62,401 nt of DNA from Marinobacter segnicrescens (GTDB lineage: Bacteria > Pseudomonadota > Gammaproteobacteria > Pseudomonadales > Oleiphilaceae): the NCBI RefSeq assembly GCF_900111555.1, contig NZ_FOHZ01000017.1:1-62401 (forward strand), read 5' to 3'. Below are positions 26,818 through 35,188 of the stretch, in pieces (position 1 is the first letter of the stretch; each line of letters starts with the position of its first letter). The translations under genes and the position numbers were made by a program. The notes below the pieces were generated by a model. It was not told the origin of the DNA. It did not search any database and was given only the letters and a program-made list of their open reading frames with translations.

Positions 26818-27632
26818 GTGCCGTCCCCCTGGGTCTGAGGTGCCTGATCCTGGTCACTGGCCTGACTACTGGTTTCGCCGGTTTCGCCAGTATCGTCGTC
26901 TTCCCCTTCCTCAGCTTCGTCCTCCCCCTGGTTCCCCTGGGAGATCGATGTCTGTACGGCCGTCACGTTGAAATCAGGCATCAGAAAGAGGCGTGTCAAC
27001 TCTCCGTAACGCTCATGCTCCAAGGTCACTTCCACGGCCAGCGGCAAGCGAATGACCGGGGCGCCAGGCCCACTGGGGATTCCCTGGTTGGGCGGTGGCC
27101 AGTCTTCCTGCCAGGTGCGTTCTTCATCGAGGAAGCGCATGGAAAAAGCGGTCACCCCATCGAGCATGAGCTGGTCGTGGCTTTCTTCTTCCTGAGCCTG
27201 GTCCAGCATCACCCAGTACCGGCGCCGGACTTCATCGCCGGTAAACTCCCAGGCACTTCGCTGCAATTCGCTGCGCTGTTTACCCAGCGGGTTACGCCAG
27301 CCCTGCCGCGTTACCTGCAACAGAAAGGCTTCTCCTGCCGAGGTCAGCGCGGGTTCATAGTCGCCATAGATATTCCGGACAGGCCGGCTGGTCACCTGGC
27401 GCAAATCCCGCTCCAGCAGAAGAAACGTCTTCTGAAGGTTTTCGAATTCCGCCGATACTTCATCCACCCGGTCCCGGGCGGTCACCACACTGGATAGCAC
27501 CTGCCAGATACCCAGGCCAATGACCGCAGTGATGGAGACAGCGATGAGCACTTCCATCAGGGTAAACCCGGACTGGCGAGCGCTGACACTCCAAGGGCGA
27601 CCGCGGCCACAGGAAGCCAACGCAACGCTCAC
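26814..27632 (-). CDS. gspJ: Type II secretion minor pseudopilin GspJ
   Basis: A 272-residue minor pseudopilin. Prepilin-peptidase cleavage is expected after Gly22 in SARQSG, before FTLMEVLIAVSITAVIGLG with the conserved Glu5. The GTG start overlaps the gspI stop (GTGA). Unusual is a C-terminal tail of about 40 residues that is almost only Glu, Asp, Gly, Gln, Ser and Thr (GEDEAEEGEDDDTGETGE and beyond), longer and more acidic than in Xcp GspJ. Confidence 0.9.
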   Translation of the reverse strand: MSVALASCGRGRPWSVSARQSGFTLMEVLIAVSITAVIGLGIWQVLSSVVTARDRVDEVSAEFENLQKTFLLLERDLRQVTSRPVRNIYGDYEPALTSAGEAFLLQVTRQGWRNPLGKQRSELQRSAWEFTGDEVRRRYWVMLDQAQEEESHDQLMLDGVTAFSMRFLDEERTWQEDWPPPNQGIPSGPGAPVIRLPLAVEVTLEHERYGELTRLFLMPDFNVTAVQTSISQGNQGEDEAEEGEDDDTGETGETSSQASDQDQAPQTQGDGT

Positions 27633-28009
27633 AGGCTCTGCTCCGGATCACGGAGAAAACCGGACAGGCTCTGTAACTGCGCAGGCTCGCCTGAACCACC
27701 ATAGGCCTCGACGCGGACATCAATCCGACGCATGCTTTCTTCGTCCGTACCGGAAATCTCAGTCACCACCCGCCAGCGACGACCGGCATATTCAAGCTCT
27801 TTACTGCTCTCGGAAATGGAAGGAAATTCCTCCTGAAGCCGAACCTCGTTCATCCGGTTGCCGGCAATCCAGGACGCCATGGTCAGATCCCTCACCCGCT
27901 CGAAGCTGCCCAGGTACTGGCTACCCACCTGGGACGCTGCTGTTGCGATCAGGCCAAAGACCATCAGGGCCACAAGCACTTCGATAAGTGTAAACCCGTG
28001 TTGTCGCAT
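27629..28009 (-). CDS. gspI: Type II secretion minor pseudopilin GspI
   Basis: A 126-residue minor pseudopilin with a very short leader, MRQHG, cleaved before FTLIEVLVALMVFGLIATA with Glu5. The periplasmic part contains the RWRVVTEISG strand typical of GspI. The start overlaps the gspH stop (ATGA), and the end overlaps gspJ. Confidence 0.92.
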   Translation of the reverse strand: MRQHGFTLIEVLVALMVFGLIATAASQVGSQYLGSFERVRDLTMASWIAGNRMNEVRLQEEFPSISESSKELEYAGRRWRVVTEISGTDEESMRRIDVRVEAYGGSGEPAQLQSLSGFLRDPEQSL

Positions 28010-28557
28010 CAGAAATCGTCCGTGTCCGATGGAGTGTGCATCTTGATGTCATCCAGTCCGTCGGCTTCCAGGCGAAAGCGGTAATCCGGAGAGGTAGTTG
28101 CCAGGAACTCCAGCTCAAACGGCGTGGTTTCAGCACTTGAATAAAACACAATATCGGGGCGCAGGCTGCCCTCTTCGTCTTCTTCGTCATTTCCCCGGGC
28201 GAGGCGCGGGATATCATCTTCGCTGAACAGGGTGACGCTCATCCACTCCGGAAAGTTGCGGCCCTGGAACAGTCGTTCACTCTCACTGCGCCACGTCTGT
28301 TCCAGTTCGTCATATACCAGGAAACGATAACCCTGTTCGTCAACCACCAGGCCCAGTTCCTCATTATTGAGGATGGCCTGCTCCGCGGCGGTCTGCATGA
28401 GGACATACAGTTCACGAACCTTACTGTTCAGTTCCCGCTGCTCGCCACCCCCAAGATTGACGATGGCCAGTGAAGCCAGCAGCCCCAGCAGTACCAGCAC
28501 AACCAGGATTTCGATCATGGTGAAGCCGGCCTGACGGAGCCACCGGGGTGCGGGCAT
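28009..28557 (-). CDS. gspH: Type II secretion minor pseudopilin GspH
   Basis: A 182-residue minor pseudopilin with leader ending at RQAG (Gly11) before FTMIEILVVLVLLGLLASLA and Glu5. The globular domain carries the GspH-type GYRFLVYDELEQTWR segment. The frame is open further upstream to 28713, but that part is antisense to gspG; the ATG at 28557, 10 nt after gspG, gives a normal leader. Confidence 0.9.
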   Translation of the reverse strand: MPAPRWLRQAGFTMIEILVVLVLLGLLASLAIVNLGGGEQRELNSKVRELYVLMQTAAEQAILNNEELGLVVDEQGYRFLVYDELEQTWRSESERLFQGRNFPEWMSVTLFSEDDIPRLARGNDEEDEEGSLRPDIVFYSSAETTPFELEFLATTSPDYRFRLEADGLDDIKMHTPSDTDDF

Positions 28558-28567
28558 CGCCACAGGG

Positions 28568-28999
28568 TCAGTTGAGGTCGTGGATGCTGATATCAGCTTC
28601 GTCACCGTCACCGCCTTGCTGGCCGTCGGATCCGAACGAATAAAGGTCGTAGGCACCCTCTGCACCCGGACTCTGATACTCGTAACGATTTCCCCACGGG
28701 TCTTCCGGAACACTCTTCAGATAGCCTTCCGGGTTCCAGTTCCTGGGCTCAGGAGAGCCGGAGGGGCGGCTGACCAGTGCCTCCAGGCCCTGCTGGGTGC
28801 TGGGGTAATGGCTATTATCCAGCCGATACATGTCCAGGGCATTGGCAATATTGTTCATCTGGGTCTTTGCGATGGTGACCTTGGCCTGGTCACTGCGGCC
28901 CATGATATTGGGGGCGACCACCGCCACCAGCAGGCCAAGAATGACCATGACCACCATGATTTCGATGAGGGTAAACCCTCGCTGGTTGCGTTGTTTCAT
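28568..28999 (-). CDS. gspG: Type II secretion major pseudopilin GspG
   Basis: A 143-residue major pseudopilin that forms the pseudopilus shaft. The leader MKQRNQRG is cut before FTLIEIMVVMVILGLLVAVV. GRSDQAKVTIAKTQMNNIANALDMYRLDN and YPSTQQGLEALV (split here for clarity) are near-invariant in the family, as is LKSVPEDPWGNRYEY; the calcium-site loop GSDGQQGGDGDEADI lies at the end. I took the ATG at 28999 as start: the upstream open frame has no family match. Confidence 0.95.
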   Translation of the reverse strand: MKQRNQRGFTLIEIMVVMVILGLLVAVVAPNIMGRSDQAKVTIAKTQMNNIANALDMYRLDNSHYPSTQQGLEALVSRPSGSPEPRNWNPEGYLKSVPEDPWGNRYEYQSPGAEGAYDLYSFGSDGQQGGDGDEADISIHDLN

Positions 29000-29106
29000 C
29001 GTTGTACTCTCTTCCATTTGTGGTTTCAGATTGCTTTGCAGTGAACTTCCAGGTCTGGACGGATCGTCTTGCTTGTCTGGTTCTGGCAGGTGAACGGTTT
29101 TTTGGT

Positions 29107-30318
29107 TCACCCCACCAGGTTACTCATATTCAGGATCGGCAACATGATAGCCAGTACGATAATAAGCACCACGACGCCCATGACCAGCAGCATCATGGGT
29201 TCGAACAGGCCGACCATGGCGGCGATCTTCGACTGCAGGGTGTTTTCCTGCATTCGGGCAGTGCGCTCCAGCATGCTGTCCAGCTCACCACTGGCCTCAC
29301 CGGAGGCAATCATATGCAGCATCATGGGCGGGAAATAACCGGTCTGCTCAAGGGCCTTGTTAAGGCTGCCACCTTCCGAGACGGTCTGGGCCGCATCCCG
29401 CAGCCTTGCCCGAAGATGGTCGTTACCCAATACCTCACCGGCAATGCGCATAGCTTCCACCAACGGCACACCGCTGGTTGTGAGGATACTGAGTGTGCTG
29501 GCATAGCGGGCGGTATTAACGCCGCGAACCATGCCCTTGAGAAGCGGGATGTCCAGCAGCGCCTTGTGGAAACGACGACGGTTACCCTCTGCTCGCAATG
29601 AAAAGCTGAAGGCGATGCCCCCGAGGACCAGCACCAGCAAGAGCCAGATGCCATAACTGGAGAGAAAGTCGGAGGCCGACAGCATGGCCCGGGTCAGTGC
29701 GGGTAATTCCTGCCCCTGTTTGACAAAGACCTCGATAATGTCCGGCACGACATACGTCAGCAGGAAGACCACAATGGCAATGGCAACGACAGTCAGGATA
29801 ATCGGATAGATGGCAGCCAGCTGGATTTTCTGCCGTGCCTCCTGGCGCGCCTCGGTATAGTCAGCCAGCCGGTTGAGTACCAGGTCAAGGTGGCCCGCGT
29901 GTTCGCCTGCTGCAACCGTGGACCGGTAAAGGCGGGGGAATGCCCTGGGGTATTCACCCAGGCTGTCGGCCAGGGTATAGCCCTCCATGACCTTGGCCCG
30001 GATGGCGATCAGCATGCTCTTCATGGCAGGTTTTTCGGACTGCTGGGCGGCTGCCGACAAGGCCTGCTCAATCGGGATGCCCGACTGGATCAAGGTGGAT
30101 AGTTGGCGGGTAACGAGGGCCAGGTCGGAAGCACTCAGGCTGCCCCGCCGACTGAAAGACGCACCCTTGCTCTGCCTCTCGGTAGCCGGCTCCACCGCCA
30201 GGGGGGCCATTCCCTTGTCGCGAAGTTGCTGGCGAACGGCCCTGGCGCTGTCAGCTTCGATAACCCCACTGGTCTGCTTGCCGCGCCGGTCAAGCGCCTT
30301 GTAGTCGAAAGCAGGCAT
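29107..30318 (-). CDS. gspF: Type II secretion inner-membrane platform protein GspF
   Basis: A 403-residue polytopic protein with two T2SSF domains and three membrane helices (around 170-190, 220-240 and 375-395). It starts MPAFDYKALDRRGKQTSGV, typical of GspF/XcpS, and RQLSTLIQSGIPIEQALSA opens the first domain. ALLDIPLLKGMVRGVNTARYA-type sequence opens the second domain. The ATG overlaps the gspE stop. Confidence 0.95.
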   Translation of the reverse strand: MPAFDYKALDRRGKQTSGVIEADSARAVRQQLRDKGMAPLAVEPATERQSKGASFSRRGSLSASDLALVTRQLSTLIQSGIPIEQALSAAAQQSEKPAMKSMLIAIRAKVMEGYTLADSLGEYPRAFPRLYRSTVAAGEHAGHLDLVLNRLADYTEARQEARQKIQLAAIYPIILTVVAIAIVVFLLTYVVPDIIEVFVKQGQELPALTRAMLSASDFLSSYGIWLLLVLVLGGIAFSFSLRAEGNRRRFHKALLDIPLLKGMVRGVNTARYASTLSILTTSGVPLVEAMRIAGEVLGNDHLRARLRDAAQTVSEGGSLNKALEQTGYFPPMMLHMIASGEASGELDSMLERTARMQENTLQSKIAAMVGLFEPMMLLVMGVVVLIIVLAIMLPILNMSNLVG

Positions 30319-31826
30319 CAGCGGCTCCGGTGGGTCACACGGAGGACCTCTTCCACCGTGGTAACGCCGTCGAGGATCTTGTTCACGCCATCGGCATGGA
30401 TACTCGGCCCGGCCTCCCTCGCCACTTTTTCGAGATCAAGCTCACCAGCGCGTTTATGGATCATTGAGCTCATGGCGTCGGTAATCTCAACCACTTCATA
30501 GATACCAATACGCCCGCGGTAACCAAGGTTATTGCAGTGCTCACAACCCCTTGCCTTATAGATGGTGGGCGGCCTGGAAGGATCTGCCTGGATAAACTCG
30601 CACTGTTCAGCCGAAGGCTCATAGGGTTCGCGGCATTCCTGGCAAAGCACACGGACCAGTCGCTGGGCGACCAGCCCGACCAGGCTGGAGGAAATCAGGA
30701 AAGGCTCAATACCCATGTCCATCAACCGGGTAATGGCTCCCACCGCTGTATTGGTATGCAGTGTGGAAAGCACCAGGTGACCTGTGAGACTCGCCTGTAT
30801 GGCAATCTCGGCCGTTTCCAGGTCCCGGATCTCACCGATCATGACCACATCCGGATCCTGGCGCAGGATGGCCCTGAGTCCCCGGGCGAATGTCATGTCC
30901 ACCTTGGTGTTTACCTGGGTCTGCCCGATACCCGGCAGGTTGTATTCGATGGGGTCTTCAACGGTCAGGATGTTGCGACTGCGATCGTTGATTTCCTGCA
31001 GGCCGGCATAGAGGGTCGTGGACTTACCGGAACCAGTCGGTCCAGTGACCAGCAGAATGCCATACGGCCGCTTGACCATCTTTCGCAGCAGGTCCAGGTC
31101 ACGCCCTTTCATGCCCAGGGATTCCAGCCGGATATTACCAGCCTGCTTGTCCAGCAGACGGAGTACCACGCGCTCGCCACTGGCCGAGGGCATGGTGGAT
31201 ACCCGGATGTCTACCTCACGGCCCGCCACCCGCAGTGCAATACGACCATCCTGGGGAACGCGCTTCTCGGCGATATCCAGCTTCGCCATAACCTTGATCC
31301 GCGAGACCAGCAGCGGCGCAAGGGCGCGTTTCGGTTGAACGACCTCCCGCAAGACACCATCCACCCGGAAGCGAACCACCAGACGCTTTTCATAGGTTTC
31401 AATATGCACGTCCGAAGCTCCGGTTTTCACGGCTTCGGTGAGAATGGCGTTAATCAGGCGAATAATGGGTGCATCGTCTTCCTGTTCAAGCAGGTCCTCT
31501 GTCTCTGGAACCGACTCTGCCAGTGACGCCAGGTCCATATCGTCACCAATGCCCTCCACCATCTGCATGGCTTCGGCAGAATCGTTCTGGTACGCATTGT
31601 TCAGTGCTTCATCAAAGTCGCCAGGTTCGATAGGTTCGAACGTGGCGCGGCCTCCGCTGATACGGTTGGCTTCAGCCAGGGCGCTGTGTGGTGCACCGGG
31701 ACGGACCAGTATCACAGGTTCACCCGACACGTTGCGGGTCAGAATCACCCCGTTGCGCTTGGCGAACGTGAAAGGAAGGCGTCCCAGCGGAGCATCCTGC
31801 GGCTGGATGTGCGTTTCAGTAGTCAA
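30318..31826 (-). CDS. gspE: Type II secretion ATPase GspE
   Basis: A 502-residue hexameric ATPase that powers pseudopilus assembly. It has an N-terminal GspL-binding domain, Walker A at 262-270 (GPTGSGKST), an Asp box, Walker B at 326-335 (DVVMIGEIRD), a His box (STLHTNTAVGAI), and a tetracysteine zinc site (Cys395, 398, 428, 431). The start appears to be TTG at 31826 with GGGGA upstream. It is the first gene of the gspE-M operon, which is transcribed away from gspC. Confidence 0.95.
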   Translation of the reverse strand: MTTETHIQPQDAPLGRLPFTFAKRNGVILTRNVSGEPVILVRPGAPHSALAEANRISGGRATFEPIEPGDFDEALNNAYQNDSAEAMQMVEGIGDDMDLASLAESVPETEDLLEQEDDAPIIRLINAILTEAVKTGASDVHIETYEKRLVVRFRVDGVLREVVQPKRALAPLLVSRIKVMAKLDIAEKRVPQDGRIALRVAGREVDIRVSTMPSASGERVVLRLLDKQAGNIRLESLGMKGRDLDLLRKMVKRPYGILLVTGPTGSGKSTTLYAGLQEINDRSRNILTVEDPIEYNLPGIGQTQVNTKVDMTFARGLRAILRQDPDVVMIGEIRDLETAEIAIQASLTGHLVLSTLHTNTAVGAITRLMDMGIEPFLISSSLVGLVAQRLVRVLCQECREPYEPSAEQCEFIQADPSRPPTIYKARGCEHCNNLGYRGRIGIYEVVEITDAMSSMIHKRAGELDLEKVAREAGPSIHADGVNKILDGVTTVEEVLRVTHRSR

Positions 31827-32187
31827 GGCTGTCCCCGTGTCTTGTTCAGAACTGACGTCAGAGGCTTTTTATCTGTCTCCCTGACAACCGTTCCGCTTAT
31901 TATTCCCTGTAGGTGTGAAGGCTACCACAGGTTTTGGCGCCCTCTGAATAACTCAATACACTATAATCGGCAACAGGATGTTACATTGTGATGAGCGTTC
32001 AGGACCTCGAAAGTTGTCACCGGAAGCCTCTGCCCTACCGGGAATGCATGACGGGCAAACGGCACCATGCCGGAGGTTTTAAGGAAGAAACATCGCACGA
32101 CCAGTGTCCGGGCAGCGTCTGGCGCCAGACTGGTCAGGGTTCTCAAGCCCTTGCGATACGGCCAAGCATGTTGAAAAAAGGATAGCC
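31827..32187. promoter_or_regulatory. Divergent promoter region between gspE and gspC
   Basis: About 360 nt with no gene I trust, between two divergent secretion genes. A TATAAT hexamer at 31962-31967 on the plus strand is a possible -10 box for gspC, but no good -35 lies 16-18 nt upstream. No long inverted repeat is evident. Confidence 0.35.
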
Positions 32188-32847
32188 ATGTCTGCTCTAA
32201 CTGCCAGACTTCCCATGATCACTGCATTGTTGTTCGCCGTTGCCATGGTGGCCAGCCTGGCCTGGCAGGGCTACCGGTTCTGGGAACAGGAACAAACACT
32301 GCACGACCAGGCAACCACTACCCAGCCTGTGCGGCCCAGCCCCCAGCAGCGGCAGCAACCTCAGGTGGCGCTCGATAGTATCGATCTGTTCGGACGCGCC
32401 GACCCCGAGGCCCTCGCTGCCGGGCAGGACACGGAAAACCTGCCGGAGACCAACCTGCGGCTCTTCCTGCGGGGAGTGCTGGCCGGCACCGAAGAGCAGC
32501 CTGGCAGCGCCCTCGTCGAGGATGACAGAGGCCGCACTGAGGTCTATATCATTGGTGATGAGCTCCCGGGGAATGCAAGGCTTCGTTCCGTGCATGCAAA
32601 TCGGATCATTATTGAGCGCAGCGGCAAGCTGGAGAACCTGTACTTTCCCGAGATGGACGACTCCCGGGGTATGGAGCTGGCGGCCATTGATAACCGGGGC
32701 CAGCCCAATGACCAGGCCGATGCTGGCGGCGCGAACACGGCTAGCGGCCAGTCCCGGGCCATGGCAACACCCCAGGCCACCGACGAACGTCGCCAACAGA
32801 TCCGCCAGCGGCTCGAGGAGCTTCGTCAACGGCTCAAGGACCAATAA
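32188..32847 (+). CDS. gspC: Type II secretion system protein GspC (XcpP-like)
   Basis: A 219-residue bitopic inner-membrane protein that links the platform to the outer-membrane secretin. One helix (MITALLFAVAMVASLAW) is followed by a Gln/Pro-rich stretch and the homology region (about 65-150: LDSIDLFGRADPE, LRLFLRGVLAGTEE, SALVEDDRGRTEVYIIGDEL). Instead of a PDZ domain, the C-terminus is a predicted coiled coil (RRQQIRQRLEELRQRLKDQ), as in Pseudomonas XcpP. AAGGA precedes the ATG at 32188. It is divergent from gspE-M, as in xcp. The expected gspD does not follow. Confidence 0.88.
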   Translation: MSALTARLPMITALLFAVAMVASLAWQGYRFWEQEQTLHDQATTTQPVRPSPQQRQQPQVALDSIDLFGRADPEALAAGQDTENLPETNLRLFLRGVLAGTEEQPGSALVEDDRGRTEVYIIGDELPGNARLRSVHANRIIIERSGKLENLYFPEMDDSRGMELAAIDNRGQPNDQADAGGANTASGQSRAMATPQATDERRQQIRQRLEELRQRLKDQ

Positions 32848-32862
32848 CGATGAGGTAACTCC

Positions 32863-33513
32863 ATGGCATACACGCGGCAGGCGGCCAGAAGCAGTTCCCT
32901 GCTCCTGGTCATCGTGTTTGCCGCTATTGCCACTGCTTTCGAGCTGGGCTCAGGCCTGCTGCAATACATCCAGGAAGAGTATGGCCTGGAAGCCAGGGCC
33001 AGGCTGGAAAACTGGGAACGCCTGCACAGCCTGGCTGAACCAGCCCCGATCCGGCGCCAGATACAGCTGGTCAACTCCTTCTTCAACCGAACCCCCTTTG
33101 TCAGCGACCTGCAACACTGGGACCAGGAGGACTACTGGGCCACCCCGGTGGAAATGCTGGCAACCAACGGTGCCGACTGCGAAGACTTCTCCATCGCCAA
33201 ATACCTCACCCTGCGCTCCCTCGGAGTGCCGGACGACCAGCTTCGTATCGTCTACGTCAAAGCCCTGGAACTCAACCAGGCCCACATGGTCGTCGCCTGG
33301 TACCCCACCCCCGACGCCGATCCGCTTATCCTTGATAACCTTGTTAACCAGATTCGTCCGGCTTCGGAACGTGACGACCTGGAGCCGGTATACAGCTTCA
33401 ACGGCGAAGGCCTTTGGCGCATACGCGGCAACCGAAGCAAGCGTTCTGGCGACGCCGAACAATTACGCCACTGGCGATCGCTGCAGGAACGCCTCATCGA
33501 CGTCCTCAAATAA
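32863..33513 (+). CDS. LapG-like periplasmic cysteine protease (transglutaminase-like, PF06035 type)
   Basis: A 216-residue protein with an N-terminal signal or anchor helix (LLLVIVFAAIATAFELG). The papain/transglutaminase-like catalytic triad is visible: Cys106 in NGADCEDFSIAKYLTLRSLG, His141 in AHMVVAWY and Asp158 in LILDN. This is the bacterial transglutaminase-like peptidase family that includes LapG, which cuts the large adhesin LapA under control of the c-di-GMP receptor LapD. No lapA or lapD lies in the window. It starts 15 nt after gspC and is presumably co-transcribed with it. Confidence 0.85.
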   Translation: MAYTRQAARSSSLLLVIVFAAIATAFELGSGLLQYIQEEYGLEARARLENWERLHSLAEPAPIRRQIQLVNSFFNRTPFVSDLQHWDQEDYWATPVEMLATNGADCEDFSIAKYLTLRSLGVPDDQLRIVYVKALELNQAHMVVAWYPTPDADPLILDNLVNQIRPASERDDLEPVYSFNGEGLWRIRGNRSKRSGDAEQLRHWRSLQERLIDVLK

Positions 33514-33559
33514 CCCCTTCACTCCAGTGATGTACCTCTTGCGCAGGAACCGGAGTTGA

Positions 33560-33575
33560 TTTACGTTAACGTAAA
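33560..33575. promoter_or_regulatory. LiuR operator
   Basis: A perfect 16-bp palindrome, TTTACGTTAACGTAAA, 19 nt before the liuR start. It matches the MerR-type LiuR site known from gammaproteobacterial liu operons. It should control liuRABCDE in response to branched-chain intermediates. Confidence 0.85.
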
Positions 33576-33593
33576 CTGCATAAGAACAAGACT

Positions 33594-33974
33594 ATGGCTT
33601 CACCAAGGCAATACACCATCAGCGACCTGGCGCGGGAATTCGACATTACCACCCGGACCATCCGCTATTACGAAGAATCCGGCATGCTCAGCCCCACCCG
33701 AGACGGCCAGACCCGGCTCTACAACGACGCTGACCGGGTCAAACTCAAGCTCATCCTCCGGGGGAAGCGCCTGGGCTTCAGCCTTTCAGAATCCCGGGAA
33801 CTCATCGAAATGTACGACCCGGACTCTGATAACCGTCATCAAATCAATGCGTTGTTGAGCAAAATTCAGAAACGACGTGAACAGCTAGAGGCCCAGCTCC
33901 ACGATATCCGCCTGATGCAGGAAGAACTGGACGAGGCCGAAACCAAGTGCCGGGAGGCACTTGGTGAAACCTGA
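33594..33974 (+). CDS. liuR: MerR-family regulator of leucine degradation
   Basis: A 126-residue regulator with MerR winged helix (YTISDLAREFDITTRTIRYY, EESGMLSPTR) and a C-terminal coiled coil for dimerisation. The short effector tail lacks metal-binding cysteines, as in LiuR. It opens the liu operon, 40 nt ahead of liuA and directly behind its palindromic operator. Confidence 0.93.
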   Translation: MASPRQYTISDLAREFDITTRTIRYYEESGMLSPTRDGQTRLYNDADRVKLKLILRGKRLGFSLSESRELIEMYDPDSDNRHQINALLSKIQKRREQLEAQLHDIRLMQEELDEAETKCREALGET

Positions 33975-34014
33975 ATAATCCACAAACTCCCAACTGACCA
34001 GAGGCACAATAACA

Positions 34015-35181
34015 ATGAGCCAATACACCACCCTCAACTTCAATCATGGCGAGACCCTGGACACGCTTCGTGACCAGGTGCAGCGCTTCGCACAGAACGA
34101 AATCGCCCCGGTCGCCGACAAGACCGACAAGGACAACCAGTTTCCCAACGACCTCTGGCCCAAGCTGGGTAACATGGGCCTGCTGGGTATGACTGTCAGC
34201 GAAGAGTACGGCGGCAGTGACATGGGTTACCTGGCCCATGTTATCGCGATGGAAGAAATCAGCCGGGCCAGCGCCAGTATCGGTCTCAGCTACGGGGCCC
34301 ACTCCAATCTCTGCGTTAACCAGATCCACCGCAACGGAACCGAAGCCCAGAAGCAGAAATACCTGCCCAAACTGGTCAGTGGCGAACATATTGGTGCGCT
34401 GGCCATGAGTGAACCCAACGCCGGTTCCGACGTTGTCAGCATGAAACTGAGAGCAGACAAAAAAGGCGACCGTTACATCCTCAACGGCAGCAAGATGTGG
34501 ATCACCAACGGCCCGGATGCCGACACCTACGTCATCTATGCCAAGACCGACCCCCAGGGCGGCCCCAGGGGTATTACGGCCTTCCTGGTGGAGCGCGACT
34601 GGAAAGGCTTCTCCCGCGGCCCCAAGCTGGACAAGCTGGGTATGCGCGGATCCAACACCTGCGAACTGATCTTTGAAGACGTGGAAGTGCCGGAGGAGAA
34701 CATCCTCGGCAACGAAAACGCAGGGGTGAAAGTTCTGATGTCCGGCCTGGACTACGAACGCGTGGTGCTTTCCGGCGGCCCCACCGGCATCATGCAGGCC
34801 TGCCTTGATGTGGTCGTGCCCTACGTCCATGAGCGCAAACAGTTTGATCAGCCCATCGGCGAGTTCCAGCTCATCCAGGGCAAGCTGGCAGACATGTACA
34901 CCGAACTGGCAGCCAGCCGCGCCTACCTGTATGCCGTGGCGCAGGCCTGTGACCGGGGCGAAACGACTCGCAAGGACGCCGCCGGCGCCATCCTGTATAC
35001 CTCCGAGCGTGCCACCAAAATGGCCCTCGAAGCCATCCAGATTCTTGGCGGCAACGGCTACATCAACGACTACCCTACCGGTCGCCTGTTGAGAGACGCG
35101 AAACTCTACGAGATTGGCGCCGGCACCCAGGAAGTCCGCCGTATGCTGATCGGCCGCGAACTGTTCAAGGAATCCAACTGA
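34015..35181 (+). CDS. liuA: Isovaleryl-CoA dehydrogenase
   Basis: A 388-residue FAD acyl-CoA dehydrogenase oxidising isovaleryl-CoA to 3-methylcrotonyl-CoA. The catalytic base is Glu248 in [18 protein letters not shown], a position used by isovaleryl-CoA dehydrogenases rather than the usual C-terminal Glu. [13 protein letters not shown] is also characteristic. Other acyl-CoA dehydrogenase blocks ([23 protein letters not shown]) are intact. Confidence 0.95.
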   Translation: MSQYTTLNFNHGETLDTLRDQVQRFAQNEIAPVADKTDKDNQFPNDLWPKLGNMGLLGMTVSEEYGGSDMGYLAHVIAMEEISRASASIGLSYGAHSNLCVNQIHRNGTEAQKQKYLPKLVSGEHIGALAMSEPNAGSDVVSMKLRADKKGDRYILNGSKMWITNGPDADTYVIYAKTDPQGGPRGITAFLVERDWKGFSRGPKLDKLGMRGSNTCELIFEDVEVPEENILGNENAGVKVLMSGLDYERVVLSGGPTGIMQACLDVVVPYVHERKQFDQPIGEFQLIQGKLADMYTELAASRAYLYAVAQACDRGETTRKDAAGAILYTSERATKMALEAIQILGGNGYINDYPTGRLLRDAKLYEIGAGTQEVRRMLIGRELFKESN

Positions 35182-35188
35182 GGTTGCC

